A stretch of DNA of 5,024 bases from positions 1-5,024 of the forward strand of contig JAPHTL010000063.1 in the NCBI GenBank assembly GCA_026193355.1, read 5' to 3'. The stretch's first letter is position 1; every line of letters begins with the position of its first letter. Made by a program: the position numbers and the translations under genes. This document shows positions 4,326-5,024 of the stretch, piece after piece. The notes beneath the pieces were generated by a model that saw only the letters and a list, made by a program, of their open reading frames with translations, had not been told where the DNA came from and did no database searches. Origin of the DNA: Rhodospirillales bacterium (GTDB lineage: Bacteria; Pseudomonadota; Alphaproteobacteria; Rhodospirillales; JAPHTL01).

Positions 4326-5024
4326 ATGCAACTTACGGATATGAGCCTGTTTCGTCAGAAGGCCTACATCGACGGCGCCTGGGCGGATGCGGATTCCAAA
4401 CGCAGCTTCGAGGTTCGCAACCCGGCGGATGGTTCGGTTCTGGCCACGGTGCCGGAGATGGGCGCAACCGAGACCCGTCGCGCCATCGCTGCGGCGGAAG
4501 CGGCCCTTCCCGAATGGCGGTCGATGTTGGCCAAGGAACGCGCGGCGATCCTGAGGCGCTGGTTCGACCTGATCATGGAAAACCAGAAGGACCTTGCCAC
4601 CCTGATGACGGCCGAGCAGGGCAAGCCGCTGGCCGAGGCGATGGGCGAGATCGTCTATGGCGCATCCTTCGTTGAGTGGTTCGCCGAGGAGGCGAAGCGC
4701 GTCTACGGCGACACGATCCCCCAGCACGGGCGGGACAAGCGGATCGTCGTGATCAAGCAGCCCATCGGCGTCGTCGGCGCGATCACCCCGTGGAATTTTC
4801 CCAACGCGATGATCACGCGCAAATGCGCGCCTGCGCTGGCGGCGGGCTGCACGGTGGTGATCAAACCGGCCGAGGATACGCCGCTGTCTGCCCTTGCCCT
4901 TGCCGAACTGGCCGAACGCGCCGGCTTCCCCAAAGGCGTGATCAATATCCTGACCGGTATCCCGAAGGAAATCGGCGGTGAACTGACATCCAACCCAACG
5001 GTGCGCAAGATCTCGTTCACCGGC
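4326..5024 (+). CDS. gabD: Succinate-semialdehyde dehydrogenase, N-terminal part
   Basis: GabD oxidises succinate semialdehyde to succinate with NAD(P)+, the last step of GABA degradation, in the cytoplasm. The first 233 codons are present and the frame runs off the window; the E. coli enzyme has 482 residues. Similarity to E. coli GabD is close throughout: LFRQKAYIDGAW (8-19), KERAAILRRWF (70-80), AEQGKPLAEA (96-105) and EWFAEEAKRVYGDTIP (117-132). TPWNFP (154-159) contains Asn157, the conserved oxyanion-hole Asn of aldehyde dehydrogenases. The catalytic Glu and Cys lie beyond the window. In the cofactor motif KPAED, Lys180 is followed by Glu183. E. coli GabD has Ser there, and Glu favours NAD+ in the superfamily, so NAD+ use is possible. 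GAGAGGA (4315-4321) lies 4 bases before the ATG. The gene has its own promoter and is divergent from the copper-type operon. A related aldehyde dehydrogenase such as glutarate-semialdehyde dehydrogenase cannot be fully excluded. Confidence 0.93.
   Translation, partial: MQLTDMSLFRQKAYIDGAWADADSKRSFEVRNPADGSVLATVPEMGATETRRAIAAAEAALPEWRSMLAKERAAILRRWFDLIMENQKDLATLMTAEQGKPLAEAMGEIVYGASFVEWFAEEAKRVYGDTIPQHGRDKRIVVIKQPIGVVGAITPWNFPNAMITRKCAPALAAGCTVVIKPAEDTPLSALALAELAERAGFPKGVINILTGIPKEIGGELTSNPTVRKISFTG

Overview
The window looks like chromosomal DNA of an alphaproteobacterium. This rests on the GC-rich, GC3-biased coding regions, the GlmS and GabD sequences, and the style of the membrane-anchored cytochromes and Spy-like protein. 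A Rhodospirillales-type lineage is a guess, not a demonstration. Seven protein genes cover almost all of it. No tRNA, rRNA, CRISPR array, insertion sequence or other mobile element is visible.

Left part, plus strand: the window opens inside glmS, with both sugar isomerase domains of glucosamine-6-phosphate synthase intact. A 45-base gap follows, then a DUF3050-family protein of heme-oxygenase-like type. After another short gap comes a small exported protein with six cysteines in a mirror-symmetric pattern (CX6CX3C, then CX3CX6C). It ends 9 bases from the end of the convergent operon.

Middle, minus strand (4100 down to 2405): three genes run in one direction. They are an exported Spy/CpxP-like protein with a histidine-rich tail and two related membrane-anchored monohaem cytochromes c. 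Upstream of the first gene lies a close match to a copper-responsive CueR/HmrR (MerR-family) promoter: TTGACC, a 19-base spacer carrying TTCC-N7-GGAA, and TATTAG. Its layout matches that of the Escherichia coli copA promoter. The set therefore looks like a copper-induced envelope module: a periplasmic metal-binding or chaperone protein with two periplasm-facing electron carriers. The regulator gene is not in the window.

Right part, plus strand: a 225-base divergent intergenic region holds the copper-type promoter (minus strand), a GC-rich hairpin and a good sigma-70 promoter (plus strand). That promoter drives gabD, succinate-semialdehyde dehydrogenase, which is cut off by the window end.

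The most interesting items are the copper-type promoter ahead of the Spy-like/cytochrome pair, the undescribed six-cysteine hairpin protein next to that operon, and the DUF3050 protein with a possible metal-ligand set.
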